Notes under the pieces: model-generated
Database searches by the model: none
What the model was told of the DNA's origin: nothing
What the model saw: the letters and a program-made list of their open reading frames with translations, nothing else
Position numbers and translations under genes: made by a program
Assembly: GCA_025453605.1 (NCBI GenBank)
Contig: JALOPZ010000002.1
Span: 62,001-126,000 of the forward strand
DNA: 64,000 bases
Direction of reading: 5' to 3'
Source: Candidatus Margulisiibacteriota bacterium
Lineage (GTDB): Bacteria; Margulisbacteria; WOR-1; O2-12-FULL-45-9; XYB2-FULL-48-7
Part shown: piece after piece, positions 26,107-33,989 of the stretch
Numbering within the stretch: position 1 is the stretch's first letter
Layout: every line of letters begins with the position of its first letter

Positions 26107-26663
26107 GATGGCATGGACGCGGAGGGCAGGGCGCAAAAACCGCTGCCCTTCTTTTTGGCGAAGCGGCTCTCTCGCTCGGCAAGAACATTCAGGCCTTTCC
26201 CGAATACGGCCCGGAGCGGATGGGGGCCCCGGTCGCTTCTTTTAACCGGATCTCTTCCCTGCCGATCACGCTGCACTGCTCGATCACCAGCCCGAACATT
26301 GTTATTGTTCTTGATCCCACGCTGATGGAGACCGTGGACGTGACGGCCGGATTGCCGGCCGACGGCTTGATCATCGTTAACACCAAAGACTGCCCGGCCG
26401 ACATCCGTAAAAAGCTGCAGCTGCGGGGCGGGAAGGTCTTTACCGTTGACGCTTCGGGTATCTCTAAAGAGACGATCGGCCGCGATATCCCCAATACGCC
26501 GCTGATGGGCGCTCTGGTCAAGGCGAGCGGGTTGCTGCCGATCGATTCGATGATCAAAGATACGGAAGAAAAATTAAAAAAGAAATTCGCCTCCAAGCCG
26601 GAGGTCATTAAGGGGAACCTGGCAGCGATCAGGCGTGCTTATAATGAGGTAATCGGCGAATGA
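26085..26663 (+). CDS. porG: 2-oxoacid:ferredoxin oxidoreductase, gamma subunit
   Basis: This is the CoA-binding gamma subunit of a four-subunit pyruvate (or other 2-oxoacid) ferredoxin oxidoreductase. The motif RWHGRGGQGAKTAA (near residue 8) and FPEYGPERMGAPV are diagnostic. It has 192 residues. The gene order gamma-delta-alpha-beta matches archaeal and Thermotoga-type POR operons. Which 2-oxoacid is used cannot be decided from sequence alone; pyruvate is most likely. Confidence 0.92.
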   Translation: MDSTVEIRWHGRGGQGAKTAALLFGEAALSLGKNIQAFPEYGPERMGAPVASFNRISSLPITLHCSITSPNIVIVLDPTLMETVDVTAGLPADGLIIVNTKDCPADIRKKLQLRGGKVFTVDASGISKETIGRDIPNTPLMGALVKASGLLPIDSMIKDTEEKLKKKFASKPEVIKGNLAAIRRAYNEVIGE

Positions 26664-26968
26664 GCGAAGTTAAACCTGGTTGGAAAACCTTGCCGGAAGG
26701 CGACATCGTCAAAGGGGGAACGGCGGCGGAATTTAAGACCGGCGACTGGCGGAGCGAGCGCCCGGTCTGGTTCCCGGAACGCTGCATCCACTGTATGTTT
26801 TGCTGGATCTCCTGTCCCGATTCTTCGATCGTGGTCAAGGACGGCAAAATGACCGGCATCGACTATGATCACTGCAAAGGCTGCGGGATCTGCGTCAAGG
26901 AATGTCCGGTTAAACCGAACAAAGCGCTGGAAATGAAGCCGGAAAGGGAAGGGTCATGTCAAAGGTAG
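26660..26968 (+). CDS. porD: 2-oxoacid:ferredoxin oxidoreductase, delta (ferredoxin-type) subunit
   Basis: This 102-residue subunit carries two [4Fe-4S] clusters. The ligands are C42, C45, C48, C52 and C72, C75, C78, C82, all intact. It passes electrons from the thiamine site to external ferredoxin. It overlaps porG by ATGA and porA by 13 nt, so the four subunits are made together. Confidence 0.93.
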   Translation: MSEVKPGWKTLPEGDIVKGGTAAEFKTGDWRSERPVWFPERCIHCMFCWISCPDSSIVVKDGKMTGIDYDHCKGCGICVKECPVKPNKALEMKPEREGSCQR

Positions 26969-28128
26969 TTGCCCGCACCGGGAATGAAGCGATGGCCGAG
27001 GCGATGCGCCAGATCAATCCGGACGTGGTCGCCGCTTACCCGATCACCCCGGCGACCGAGATCGTCATGATCTTTGCCAAGTACGTGGCCGACGGCCTGG
27101 TCGATACCAATTTTGTGGCCGTGGAATCGGAGCATTCGGCGATGTCCGCCTGCGTCGGCGCTTCGGCGACCGGGGCCCGGGTCATGACCGGGACTTCCTC
27201 GCAGGGGTTATGTTTGATGTACGAGATCCTGCCGATCGCTGCGGCTCTCCGGCTGCCGATCGTCATGTGCGATGTCAATCGGGCGATCTCCGGCCCGATC
27301 AATATTCACTGCGACCACTCGGATACGATGGCGGCCCGCGATTTTGGCTGGCTGCAGATCTTTTCCGAAGATTCCCAGGAAGCTTATGACAGCCTGATCC
27401 AGGCGATCCGGATCGCCGAAGACCCGCGCGTTCACCTGCCGACGATGGTTACCACCGACGGTTTTATCATCAGTCACTGCCTTGATCGGATCGAGATCGT
27501 GGAAGATAAAGAGGTCAAAGAATTTATCGGCGGCGACCGCAAAGCGGCCAACAGCCTGTTGGATGTTAAAAAACCGGTTTCGGTCGGTTTGCTCGACCTT
27601 CAGGACTACTATTTTGAGCACCGGCTGCCGGTCGCCGAGGCGATGAAGAACTCCAAGAAGGTCATACTTGAGGTAGCCGAGGAATTCGCCAAAAAGTTCG
27701 GCCGAAAATACGGTCTGTACGAAGGGTATAAACTTGACGACGCCGAGATCGCCATTGTCGCTCTCGGTTCGACCTGCGGCACCGCCAAAGTGGTGATCGA
27801 CGAACTGCGAGCCAAAGGAATCAAAGCGGGAATGCTCAAGATCCGCGTTTTCCGGCCGTTCCCGGCCGAAGAGATCGCTCAGGCACTGGCTAACGTGAAA
27901 GCGGTCGCGGTCCTTGATCGTTCCGATATGTGGGCCGGGCAGGGGGGGCAGGTCTTTACCGAGATCCGGTCAGCCCTGTTCGAAGCGGTGAAAAAACCGC
28001 AGCTGCTCAACTACATTTACGGCTTGGGCGGTCGGGAGATCGACCAGCCGATGCTCCGGTCGGTCTTTACCGCGCTGCAGAGCGCGGAGAAACAGCCGCT
28101 GGTCCAGTATTTAGGGGTTAGGGAGTAA
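26956..28128 (+). CDS. porA: 2-oxoacid:ferredoxin oxidoreductase, alpha subunit
   Basis: This 390-residue alpha subunit binds the pyrimidine side of thiamine diphosphate and the substrate. The start, GNEAMAEAMRQINPDVVAAY followed by PITPATEI, is the classic alpha-subunit opening, and VESEHSAMSACVGASATGAR is also typical. The C-terminal domain (about 255-390) has the transketolase-C fold. It lies one base before porB. Confidence 0.93.
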   Translation: MSKVVARTGNEAMAEAMRQINPDVVAAYPITPATEIVMIFAKYVADGLVDTNFVAVESEHSAMSACVGASATGARVMTGTSSQGLCLMYEILPIAAALRLPIVMCDVNRAISGPINIHCDHSDTMAARDFGWLQIFSEDSQEAYDSLIQAIRIAEDPRVHLPTMVTTDGFIISHCLDRIEIVEDKEVKEFIGGDRKAANSLLDVKKPVSVGLLDLQDYYFEHRLPVAEAMKNSKKVILEVAEEFAKKFGRKYGLYEGYKLDDAEIAIVALGSTCGTAKVVIDELRAKGIKAGMLKIRVFRPFPAEEIAQALANVKAVAVLDRSDMWAGQGGQVFTEIRSALFEAVKKPQLLNYIYGLGGREIDQPMLRSVFTALQSAEKQPLVQYLGVRE

Positions 28129-28129
28129 T

Positions 28130-29065
28130 ATGGCAAGTTTAAAGGAATTAGCGACCCGTAAAGATCCGCTGACCGGCGGCCACCGGATGTGTCCCGGCTG
28201 CGGCGCGCCGATCGTGGTCCGCCAGATCCTGCTGGCCAGCAAAGACCCGGTGGTGGTCGTTTCCGCGACCGGCTGCCTGGAAGTTTCGACCACGATCTTT
28301 CCCTATAGCGCCTGGAACGTCCCGTTCCTGCATAACGCGTTTGAGAACGCCGGAGCGACCATGTCCGGAGTAGAAGCGGCGTACCAAAACTTCAAGAAAA
28401 AAGGGAAGATCGACCAGCATATTAATTTTGTTGCTTTTGGCGGCGACGGCGGGACCTATGACATCGGTTTGCAGTCGCTCTCCGGCGCGATGGAGCGGGG
28501 ACACGATCTGACCTATGTTTGTTACAACAACGAAGCGTACATGAACACCGGGGTCCAGCGCTCCGGCGCGACCCCCAGGGGTGCCAACACCACGACCGAG
28601 CCGGCTGGTAAGGTCAGCCAGGGAAAAGTGCAATGGCGCAAAGACCTGACCGAGATAATGGTCGCCCATAACATTCCTTACGTTGCTCAGGGGATAATCG
28701 GAAACTGGTCTGATCTGACCAGAAAAGCGGAAAAGGCGTTCTCCATCCGCGGCCCGAAATTCATGAATATTCTGCAACCTTGTCGCTTAGGTTGGGGGTA
28801 CCGGCCTGATGCGACCCTCGAGCTGGCCCGGCTGGCCTTTGAGACCTGCGCCTGGCCGGTCTATGAAGTGGAGAATGGGGTCTATAAAATTTCCAAGCCT
28901 AAAGAGAAAAAACCTGTGATAGAATACCTTAAGCCTCAGGACCGGTTCCGCCATCTGTTCAAGCCGGGCAACGAAGCATTGTTGGCCGACATCCAGGCGG
29001 AGGTTGACCGGCGCTGGGGGCAGTTATTGGCCAAGGAGGCCCCTCGACAGGGCTCGGGGCAATAG
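28130..29065 (+). CDS. porB: 2-oxoacid:ferredoxin oxidoreductase, beta subunit
   Basis: This 311-residue beta subunit binds thiamine diphosphate through GGDGGTYDIGLQSLSGAMERG and NNEAYMNTG, and holds a further iron-sulfur cluster with Cys ligands that include CPGCGAP near residue 23. The last residues (KEAPRQGSGQ) come from a CCCTCGACAGGGCTCGGGG-type repeat that also occurs elsewhere in bacteria, so the native C-terminus probably ends a little earlier. HU follows after 15 nt. Confidence 0.92.
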   Translation: MASLKELATRKDPLTGGHRMCPGCGAPIVVRQILLASKDPVVVVSATGCLEVSTTIFPYSAWNVPFLHNAFENAGATMSGVEAAYQNFKKKGKIDQHINFVAFGGDGGTYDIGLQSLSGAMERGHDLTYVCYNNEAYMNTGVQRSGATPRGANTTTEPAGKVSQGKVQWRKDLTEIMVAHNIPYVAQGIIGNWSDLTRKAEKAFSIRGPKFMNILQPCRLGWGYRPDATLELARLAFETCAWPVYEVENGVYKISKPKEKKPVIEYLKPQDRFRHLFKPGNEALLADIQAEVDRRWGQLLAKEAPRQGSGQ

Positions 29066-29080
29066 GGAGGTCAAAAAGGT

Positions 29081-29359
29081 ATGAATAAGAAGCAATTAGC
29101 GGGTAAGGTCGGCGAAAAAATGGAGATGTCCAAGGCAGAAACGGAACGGATCATCGATGCCGTCCTGGAGGAGATCACCACCGCATTGAACGCCGGCCAA
29201 AAGGTCCGGCTGGTCGGCTTTGGTAACTTTGTGGTCCGCAAACGGAAAGGCCGCGTCGGCCGCAACCCGCAGACCGGCGCGACGATCACCATCGGTGAAT
29301 CGCGCTGCCCCGCTTTTGTCCCCGGGATCAATCTGAAAAAGACCGTTAAAGGTAAATGA
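29081..29359 (+). CDS. hup: HU-family DNA-binding protein
   Basis: This 92-residue histone-like protein begins MNKKQLAGKVGEKMEMS and contains the DNA-binding arm GFGNFVVRKRKGRVGRNPQ TG..., with the conserved RxGRNPQTG at about residues 55-65. It bends and packages DNA. GGGAGG lies about 13 nt before the ATG. The stop overlaps the next gene by ATGA. Confidence 0.95.
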   Translation: MNKKQLAGKVGEKMEMSKAETERIIDAVLEEITTALNAGQKVRLVGFGNFVVRKRKGRVGRNPQTGATITIGESRCPAFVPGINLKKTVKGK

Positions 29360-30906
29360 ACCCTTCGGGCAGGGAAACTGTCCCCTTCGGCGAAAAAGAG
29401 ATCTACGATGAGATCCTCAAGCTCCTCAATGTCCTCCCCCTCGATATCCAAAAAGTATTGAAAGAATCCGGTGATCTGGCGCAACTGGTCGAGGTCGTGC
29501 TCGACCTGGGCAAGCCGGCGGAAGCGCGTTTTGCCAAGCGGAGCATGGCGATCGGTGGGACCGTTAACCAGGGCGACATCGATTTTGTGACCGCCCGCGT
29601 CGGCCAGTTCTCCGGCGATAACCGGGCCGGCATTGAGCGGACGCTCCACCGGATCTCCGCCATGCGCAACCGGATGGGGAAGGTGATCGGCCTGACCTGC
29701 CGCGTTGGCCGCGCCGTGTACGGGACCAACGATATAATCGCCGACGTGATCGAATCGGGCAAGAACATTCTCTTCATGGGACCGCCCGGGATCGGCAAGA
29801 CGACCAAGCTGCGCGAAGCGGCCCGCATCCTTTCCGACAAGTTCGGCAAGCGGGTGATCGTGGTCGACACCAGCAACGAGATCGCCGGCGACGGCGACAT
29901 TCCGCACCCGGGGATCGGCAACGCCCGCCGGATGCAGGTGGCGGCGCCGGAGCTGCAGCACCGGGTGATGATCGAAGCGGTGGAAAACCACATGCCGGAG
30001 GTCATCATTGTCGACGAGATCGGGACCGAAGCGGAAGCGCTGGCCTGCCGGACGATCGCCGAGCGCGGCGTTCAGCTGATCGGGACCGCCCATGGGCAGC
30101 TGCTTGATAACATCATCAGTAATCCGACCCTCTCCGACCTGGTCGGCGGGGTGCAGTCGGTCATTCTGGGGGATGAAGAAGCCAAACGGCGCCGGACCCA
30201 AAAAGCGGTCCTGGAGCGGAAAGCGCCGCCGACCTTTGACATCGCGATCGAGATCCGCGAACGGGACGTTTTTGCCCTGTACCAGGATGTCGCCCGGGCG
30301 GTGGACGGTGAACTGCGCGGCTACCCGCTCAAGCCGGAGATCAGGGTCCGGACGGCCGGCGGCAAGATCGAGGTCAAACAGCAGGCGACCAAACCGATGC
30401 CGGAGCCGACCGCAGCGGAGATCGACCGCTCGATCAAAGAGAAGGATACCGGGCCGCTCCGGATCTATCCGTTCGGCGTCAACAAACAGGTGCTGGAGCG
30501 GGCGCTCCGCTCAATGCAGCTGCCGGCGGTCGCTGCCACCTCGCTCGACGAGTCCGATCTGGTCATCACCACCAGGCCCAAGGCCCGGGAGGGCTCCAAG
30601 ATCATGCTGGCTGCTAAACAGCACAATCTGCCGGTCCATGCGGTCAAAAAGAACGTCTCTTCCCAGGTCGTTAAATTCCTCAAATATTATTTCCGGACCG
30701 GGCTGGTCGAAGACAGCGAAGAGGTCGCTCTGCGCGAGGTGGAAGACGCCGTTAAAACGGTCCAGGAGACCAAACGCTCGATCGACCTGAACCCGCAGAA
30801 CGCTTATCTGCGCCGGCTGCAGCACCAGAAAGCCGATGAGCTCAAGGTCCGCTCCGAATCGGTCGGCGAAGAGCCGATGCGGCGCCTGCGGCTTTACCCG
30901 GCGTAG
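29356..30906 (+). CDS. AAA ATPase with R3H domain, Ycf45/SpoIIIAA-like
   Basis: This 516-residue protein has a SpoIIIAA-type AAA domain with Walker [10 protein letters not shown] (residues 142-150) and Walker B-like VIIVDEIGTEAEA, then a linker and an R3H nucleic-acid-binding domain near the C-terminus (RTGLVEDSEEVALREVEDAV, then KRSIDLNP...). This layout is that of Ycf45, conserved in cyanobacteria and plastids with unknown function. It overlaps the HU stop by four bases, so the two DNA-binding proteins are co-expressed. It converges with nadB, overlapping by 13 nt. Confidence 0.88.
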   Translation: MNPSGRETVPFGEKEIYDEILKLLNVLPLDIQKVLKESGDLAQLVEVVLDLGKPAEARFAKRSMAIGGTVNQGDIDFVTARVGQFSGDNRAGIERTLHRISAMRNRMGKVIGLTCRVGRAVYGTNDIIADVIESGKNILFMGPPGIGKTTKLREAARILSDKFGKRVIVVDTSNEIAGDGDIPHPGIGNARRMQVAAPELQHRVMIEAVENHMPEVIIVDEIGTEAEALACRTIAERGVQLIGTAHGQLLDNIISNPTLSDLVGGVQSVILGDEEAKRRRTQKAVLERKAPPTFDIAIEIRERDVFALYQDVARAVDGELRGYPLKPEIRVRTAGGKIEVKQQATKPMPEPTAAEIDRSIKEKDTGPLRIYPFGVNKQVLERALRSMQLPAVAATSLDESDLVITTRPKAREGSKIMLAAKQHNLPVHAVKKNVSSQVVKFLKYYFRTGLVEDSEEVALREVEDAVKTVQETKRSIDLNPQNAYLRRLQHQKADELKVRSESVGEEPMRRLRLYPA

Positions 30907-32480
30907 ACCAGGTGGCGGCGCCACCTAAGGTCGTCGGTCTGCGGAAAATCCGAACGATAATGCGCGCCGCGCGATTCGGTCCGCTCCAGCGCGCCGCGGC
31001 AGATCAGCTGCGCGACCAGCAGCATATTCCTTAATTCCAATTCGCCGACCGAACCGGGTTGCGCCGGCAGCTGTTGGCCGACAAGCTCCAGCCGAGACTG
31101 AGCGTTAGCCAGGCTGTCGGCTGAGCGAACTATCCCCACGCCGTTCCACATCGCGCTCTTGATCACCAGCTTCAAGCGCTGGATCTCCGTCTCCGAGATG
31201 TGCGGTTTCAGTATTCGTGTTTCGAATTTTGAATTTGTTTCTAATTTCGAATTTAGGATTTCGGATTTTCCAGTCTGCGCGGCCCGATAGCCAAAAACAG
31301 TCCCTTCCAACAGGGAATTGGAGGCTAACCGATTAGCGCCGTGGACGCCGGTTGAAGCGCACTCGCCGGCGGCCAGTAGCCCGGGGACGTTGGTCCGGGC
31401 GTTGAGGTCGGTCTTGATCCCGCCCATAAAATAATGGGCGGCCGGGGCGACCGGGATGTTGTCTTTGGTAATATCAAGACCGCGCTCCAGACAGGTCTTA
31501 TAGATCATCGGGAAACGGTGCCTGATCTTTTCCGGGGCGATGTTGCTGAGCGAGAGAAAAACGTGATCGTCGTTGGTCTTTTTCATCTCTTCAAAGATCG
31601 CGCGGGAGACAACGTCGCGCGGCGCCAGCTCCAGCAGGTCATGATATCGCTCCATGAACCGTTCCCCGCGGTTGTTCAGCAGTATTCCCCCTTCGCCGCG
31701 GACCGCTTCGGAGATCAGGAACTGGGGGAGGGCGACCAGGTCCTCGAATTGCTTGAACTGAACGAGCGAGGTCGGATGGAACTGGACAAATTCCAGGTCG
31801 GTCACGGCGGCGCCGGCGCGGTAGGCCATGGCGACTCCGTCGCCGGTGGCGAACGAGGGATTGGTCGTATAAAGGTAGACCTGGCAAACTCCGCCGGTCG
31901 CCAGCAGGGTCGTGTTGGCCGAGTAGTGACAGGTCTGGTCGGTCTTGAGGTCGAGCGCGGTTATTCCAGCACAACGGCCGTTAGCCAGCAGGAGATCGAT
32001 CCCGATGACCTGCTGCTGGATATTTACTTTTCCTTCGCTGACGACGCGCCGGCCCAGCGTCCGTTCGATCTCGGCGCCGGTCTCGTCGCCCGCGTGCAGG
32101 ATCCGCCGCTGTTTATGCGCCCCTTCCAGCGCGAGGGCGAAACCGCCGCCCGCTTCGGTCTCGGCCCGGTCGAACTGCGCTCCCATTTCGATCAGCTCTT
32201 TGACCCGGTCGACCCCTTCGGTTACCAGGACGCGGACTGCCGCTTCGTCGCATAAGCCGGCGCCGGCCTCCAGCGTGTCTTCGAAATGGTAATTGGTCGA
32301 ATCCCGGAGTTTGTCGATCGCCGCGGCGATCCCCCCCTGGGCTTTTTCGGTGGCGCTTTCACCGATCTTTCCCTTGGTCAGCAGGGTGACCCGGCAGGTT
32401 TTACTCGCTTCCAGCGCGGCCGTTAGTCCGGCGATCCCGCCGCCGACGATCAAAAAATCTGTCTCTGTTGTCTCGCCCAT
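30894..32480 (-). CDS. nadB: L-aspartate oxidase
   Basis: NadB oxidises L-aspartate to iminoaspartate, the first step of NAD synthesis; without oxygen it uses fumarate. The FAD motif LIVGGGIAGLTAALEAS is near residue 9, followed by EKAQGGIAAAI, the substrate-loop HPTSLVQF, RGEGGILLNNRGERFM, and ECASTGVHGANRLASNSLLE. It has 528 residues. A segment of about 20 residues (SEILNSKLETNSKFETR) before the C-terminal domain is a repeat-derived insert. nadA and nadC are not in the window. A TATAAT box ends 6 nt before the ATG. Confidence 0.94.
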   Translation of the reverse strand: MGETTETDFLIVGGGIAGLTAALEASKTCRVTLLTKGKIGESATEKAQGGIAAAIDKLRDSTNYHFEDTLEAGAGLCDEAAVRVLVTEGVDRVKELIEMGAQFDRAETEAGGGFALALEGAHKQRRILHAGDETGAEIERTLGRRVVSEGKVNIQQQVIGIDLLLANGRCAGITALDLKTDQTCHYSANTTLLATGGVCQVYLYTTNPSFATGDGVAMAYRAGAAVTDLEFVQFHPTSLVQFKQFEDLVALPQFLISEAVRGEGGILLNNRGERFMERYHDLLELAPRDVVSRAIFEEMKKTNDDHVFLSLSNIAPEKIRHRFPMIYKTCLERGLDITKDNIPVAPAAHYFMGGIKTDLNARTNVPGLLAAGECASTGVHGANRLASNSLLEGTVFGYRAAQTGKSEILNSKLETNSKFETRILKPHISETEIQRLKLVIKSAMWNGVGIVRSADSLANAQSRLELVGQQLPAQPGSVGELELRNMLLVAQLICRGALERTESRGAHYRSDFPQTDDLRWRRHLVYAG

Positions 32481-32486
32481 ACTGTC

Positions 32487-32492
32487 ATTATA
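32487..32492 (-). promoter_or_regulatory. -10 box of nadB (leaderless)
   Basis: TATAAT on the minus strand ends 6 nt before the nadB ATG at 32480. No Shine-Dalgarno sequence is present. Confidence 0.65.
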
Positions 32493-32520
32493 CGCCGGGC
32501 TGTGTTAAAATTGAACCGTT

Positions 32521-32757
32521 ATGAGCGAACAGGGGATCGCTTTCATCACTTTTCTCAACATGAGTCCCGTTTTCAAAGGCGGCGCCTCTCTGGCAGTCGG
32601 GCTGGTTGCTCTATTGTTCGCCTTCTGGATGCGCCAGCGCTGGCATGAGCCGCTGAGCTGGCAATTCCGGATTTTTATCGGCGTGGCGCTTTTTGTGACG
32701 CTCTTTGGCCTTTTTGTCCTCGTTTTTCAGCCTCGCTGGTGGCAGCTGCCGTATTAG
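32521..32757 (+). CDS. Small two-helix membrane protein, unknown
   Basis: This 78-residue protein has two hydrophobic helices (about 18-36 and 49-68) with a basic loop (RQRWHEPLSWQF) between them and ends in WWQLPY. I do not recognise it. TAAAAT ends 9 nt before the ATG. Its 3' half overlaps the tail of ogt on the other strand by 147 nt, so either this protein or the ogt tail may not be real; the clean membrane pattern argues for this one. Confidence 0.5.
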   Translation: MSEQGIAFITFLNMSPVFKGGASLAVGLVALLFAFWMRQRWHEPLSWQFRIFIGVALFVTLFGLFVLVFQPRWWQLPY

Positions 32758-33054
32758 CTGCACCACTTTGCCTTGCCGATCTAATTTAACGCCTTCCCGC
32801 AGCAATAGCCGCCTCTTTTTGGCCTGGCCGCCCTGGTATTGGCCTAACGAACCGTCGCTTTTCACGACCCGGTGGCAGGGGACGGTGATCGGGTGGGGGT
32901 TGTTGGCCAGCGCGTTACCGACAGCGCGGGCGGCCCCGGGCTTGCCGAGCCGGCGGGCGATGGCTTGATAGGTCGTAACCTGGCCGCGCGGTATTTTCGC
33001 GACCTCGCGTAAGACGCGCTGCCGAAAGGGGCCTATTGTACCGGCTGACCGCAA
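32611..33054 (-). CDS. ogt: Methylated-DNA--cysteine methyltransferase, catalytic domain only
   Basis: This repairs O6-alkylguanine by moving the alkyl group to its own Cys. The catalytic motif VPCHRV is intact, as are IPRGQVTTYQAIARRLG and the Arg finger region ARAVGNALANNP. The N-terminal Ada/Ogt domain is absent, so it resembles the small MGMT/ATL forms. TTG 33054 is the best start: it begins the domain and overlaps mscL by only 22 nt; ATG 33105 is possible. About 45 charged residues after the core (KNEDKKAKERHKKRHADKN) are unusual. Confidence 0.85.
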   Translation of the reverse strand: MRSAGTIGPFRQRVLREVAKIPRGQVTTYQAIARRLGKPGAARAVGNALANNPHPITVPCHRVVKSDGSLGQYQGGQAKKRRLLLREGVKLDRQGKVVQLIRQLPPARLKNEDKKAKERHKKRHADKNPELPAQRLMPALAHPEGEQ

Positions 33055-33440
33055 TGCGCGCAGCGCCTGGCCGCGATCGGGATCTCGCTCAAGCATTCGG
33101 GACATTTTTTGTCCGTCGGATCGGCCGGCGGCTCTTTGCTGGCCCGTTCGATCAGCAGGTTCATCGGCTTGATAATGATGAAGAAAACGGTCGCCGCGAC
33201 CAGAAGGAACGAGACCAGGGCGTTGATGAATTCACCGTACATGAACTGGCTGCCGTTGAGGGTAAAGGTCAGCATGGAGAAGTCCGGGACTTTGGCAATG
33301 GCGGCGATCAGCGGAGTGATCAGCCCTTTGACCAGGGCGGCGACCAGCGTGCTGAACGAAGCGCCGATCACCACGCCGACGGCCAGGTCGACCACGTTGC
33401 CGCGAAGCAGGAACTGCTTGAACTCATCGATCATTTTCAT
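33033..33440 (-). CDS. mscL: Large-conductance mechanosensitive channel with C-terminal zinc ribbon
   Basis: MscL opens under membrane tension to release solutes in osmotic downshock. The start KMIDEFKQFLLRGNVVDLA and the helix VGVVIGASFSTLVAALVKGLI are typical, with the second helix at about 68-90. The C-terminal tail has two Cys pairs, C113-PE-C116 and C127-AH-C130, a zinc ribbon seen in some MscL proteins. It has 135 residues. A GGGGGC stretch precedes the ATG. Confidence 0.95.
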   Translation of the reverse strand: MKMIDEFKQFLLRGNVVDLAVGVVIGASFSTLVAALVKGLITPLIAAIAKVPDFSMLTFTLNGSQFMYGEFINALVSFLLVAATVFFIIIKPMNLLIERASKEPPADPTDKKCPECLSEIPIAARRCAHCGQPVQ

Positions 33441-33503
33441 CTTGCGCCCCCTTGATTACCTGATCGGAATTGATTTTATCACATAATGCCTGAAATTCTC
33501 TGT

Positions 33504-33767
33504 TCATTCCGTATGAGCCACCCGATCGCCTTTCAATAGGGCCAGCTTTTTGGTCCTTGACCAACCTTTTATTTGGGCTTCTCTCTTGGCTGCTGCCGAT
33601 CTGGTCGGATATTTTTCTATATAACGCAGTCTGACGGCTGGATTATACGAAGTGTAGTGGCCGCCTTGACCGGTCTTATGCTGATGGAATCTGCGCTTGA
33701 GATCGATGGTTATTCCGGTGTATAGAGCTTTATTGGCGCATTCAATGATGTAGACGAAATATGGCAT
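33504..33767 (-). CDS. GIY-YIG domain protein (UPF0213-like)
   Basis: This 87-residue single-domain GIY-YIG protein has YIIECANKALYTGIT, the RRFHQHKTGQGGHYTS region, and the conserved Glu in KREAQIKGWSRTKK. Small proteins of this type are presumed nucleases with unknown targets. I chose ATG 33767 (MPYFVYIIEC) because the domain starts there; the longer frame runs into repeat DNA near tRNA-Gln. Confidence 0.88.
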   Translation of the reverse strand: MPYFVYIIECANKALYTGITIDLKRRFHQHKTGQGGHYTSYNPAVRLRYIEKYPTRSAAAKREAQIKGWSRTKKLALLKGDRVAHTE

Positions 33768-33783
33768 GTAAATCTCGACTCCC

Positions 33784-33841
33784 CCTCGACTGGCTGACAT
33801 GTCCCGAGCGAGTCCCGAGCTTGTCGAGGGACGAGTCGAGG
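33784..33841. repeat. Dispersed GTCCCGAGC/CTCGAC-type repeat
   Basis: Between the GIY-YIG gene and tRNA-Gln lie repeated GTCCCGAGC units (33801 and 33812) and complementary CCTCGAC (33784-33790) and GTCGAGG (33835-33841) ends. A related sequence forms the end of porB (29040-29061). Such repeats are scattered in many bacterial genomes. Confidence 0.6.
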
Positions 33842-33843
33842 AA

Positions 33844-33914
33844 CTGGGGGACAGGGATTTGAACCCCGATACGCAGCTCCAGAGGCTGCAGTCCTACCAT
33901 TAGACGATCCCCCA
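33844..33914 (-). tRNA. tRNA-Gln (CTG)
   Basis: On the minus strand the acceptor stem TGGGGGA pairs with TCCCCCA, the anticodon loop is CTCTGGA (anticodon CTG at 33880-33882) and the T loop is TTCAAAT. The discriminator is G and CCA is not encoded. The terminal U-A acceptor pair is usual for tRNA-Gln. Confidence 0.94.
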
Positions 33915-33989
33915 GCAAAATTCATCTTTATTATACCACAATCCCGGCTGCCACCTGGCGACGGTCGAGGACGGCCAACTTCGCCTCAT

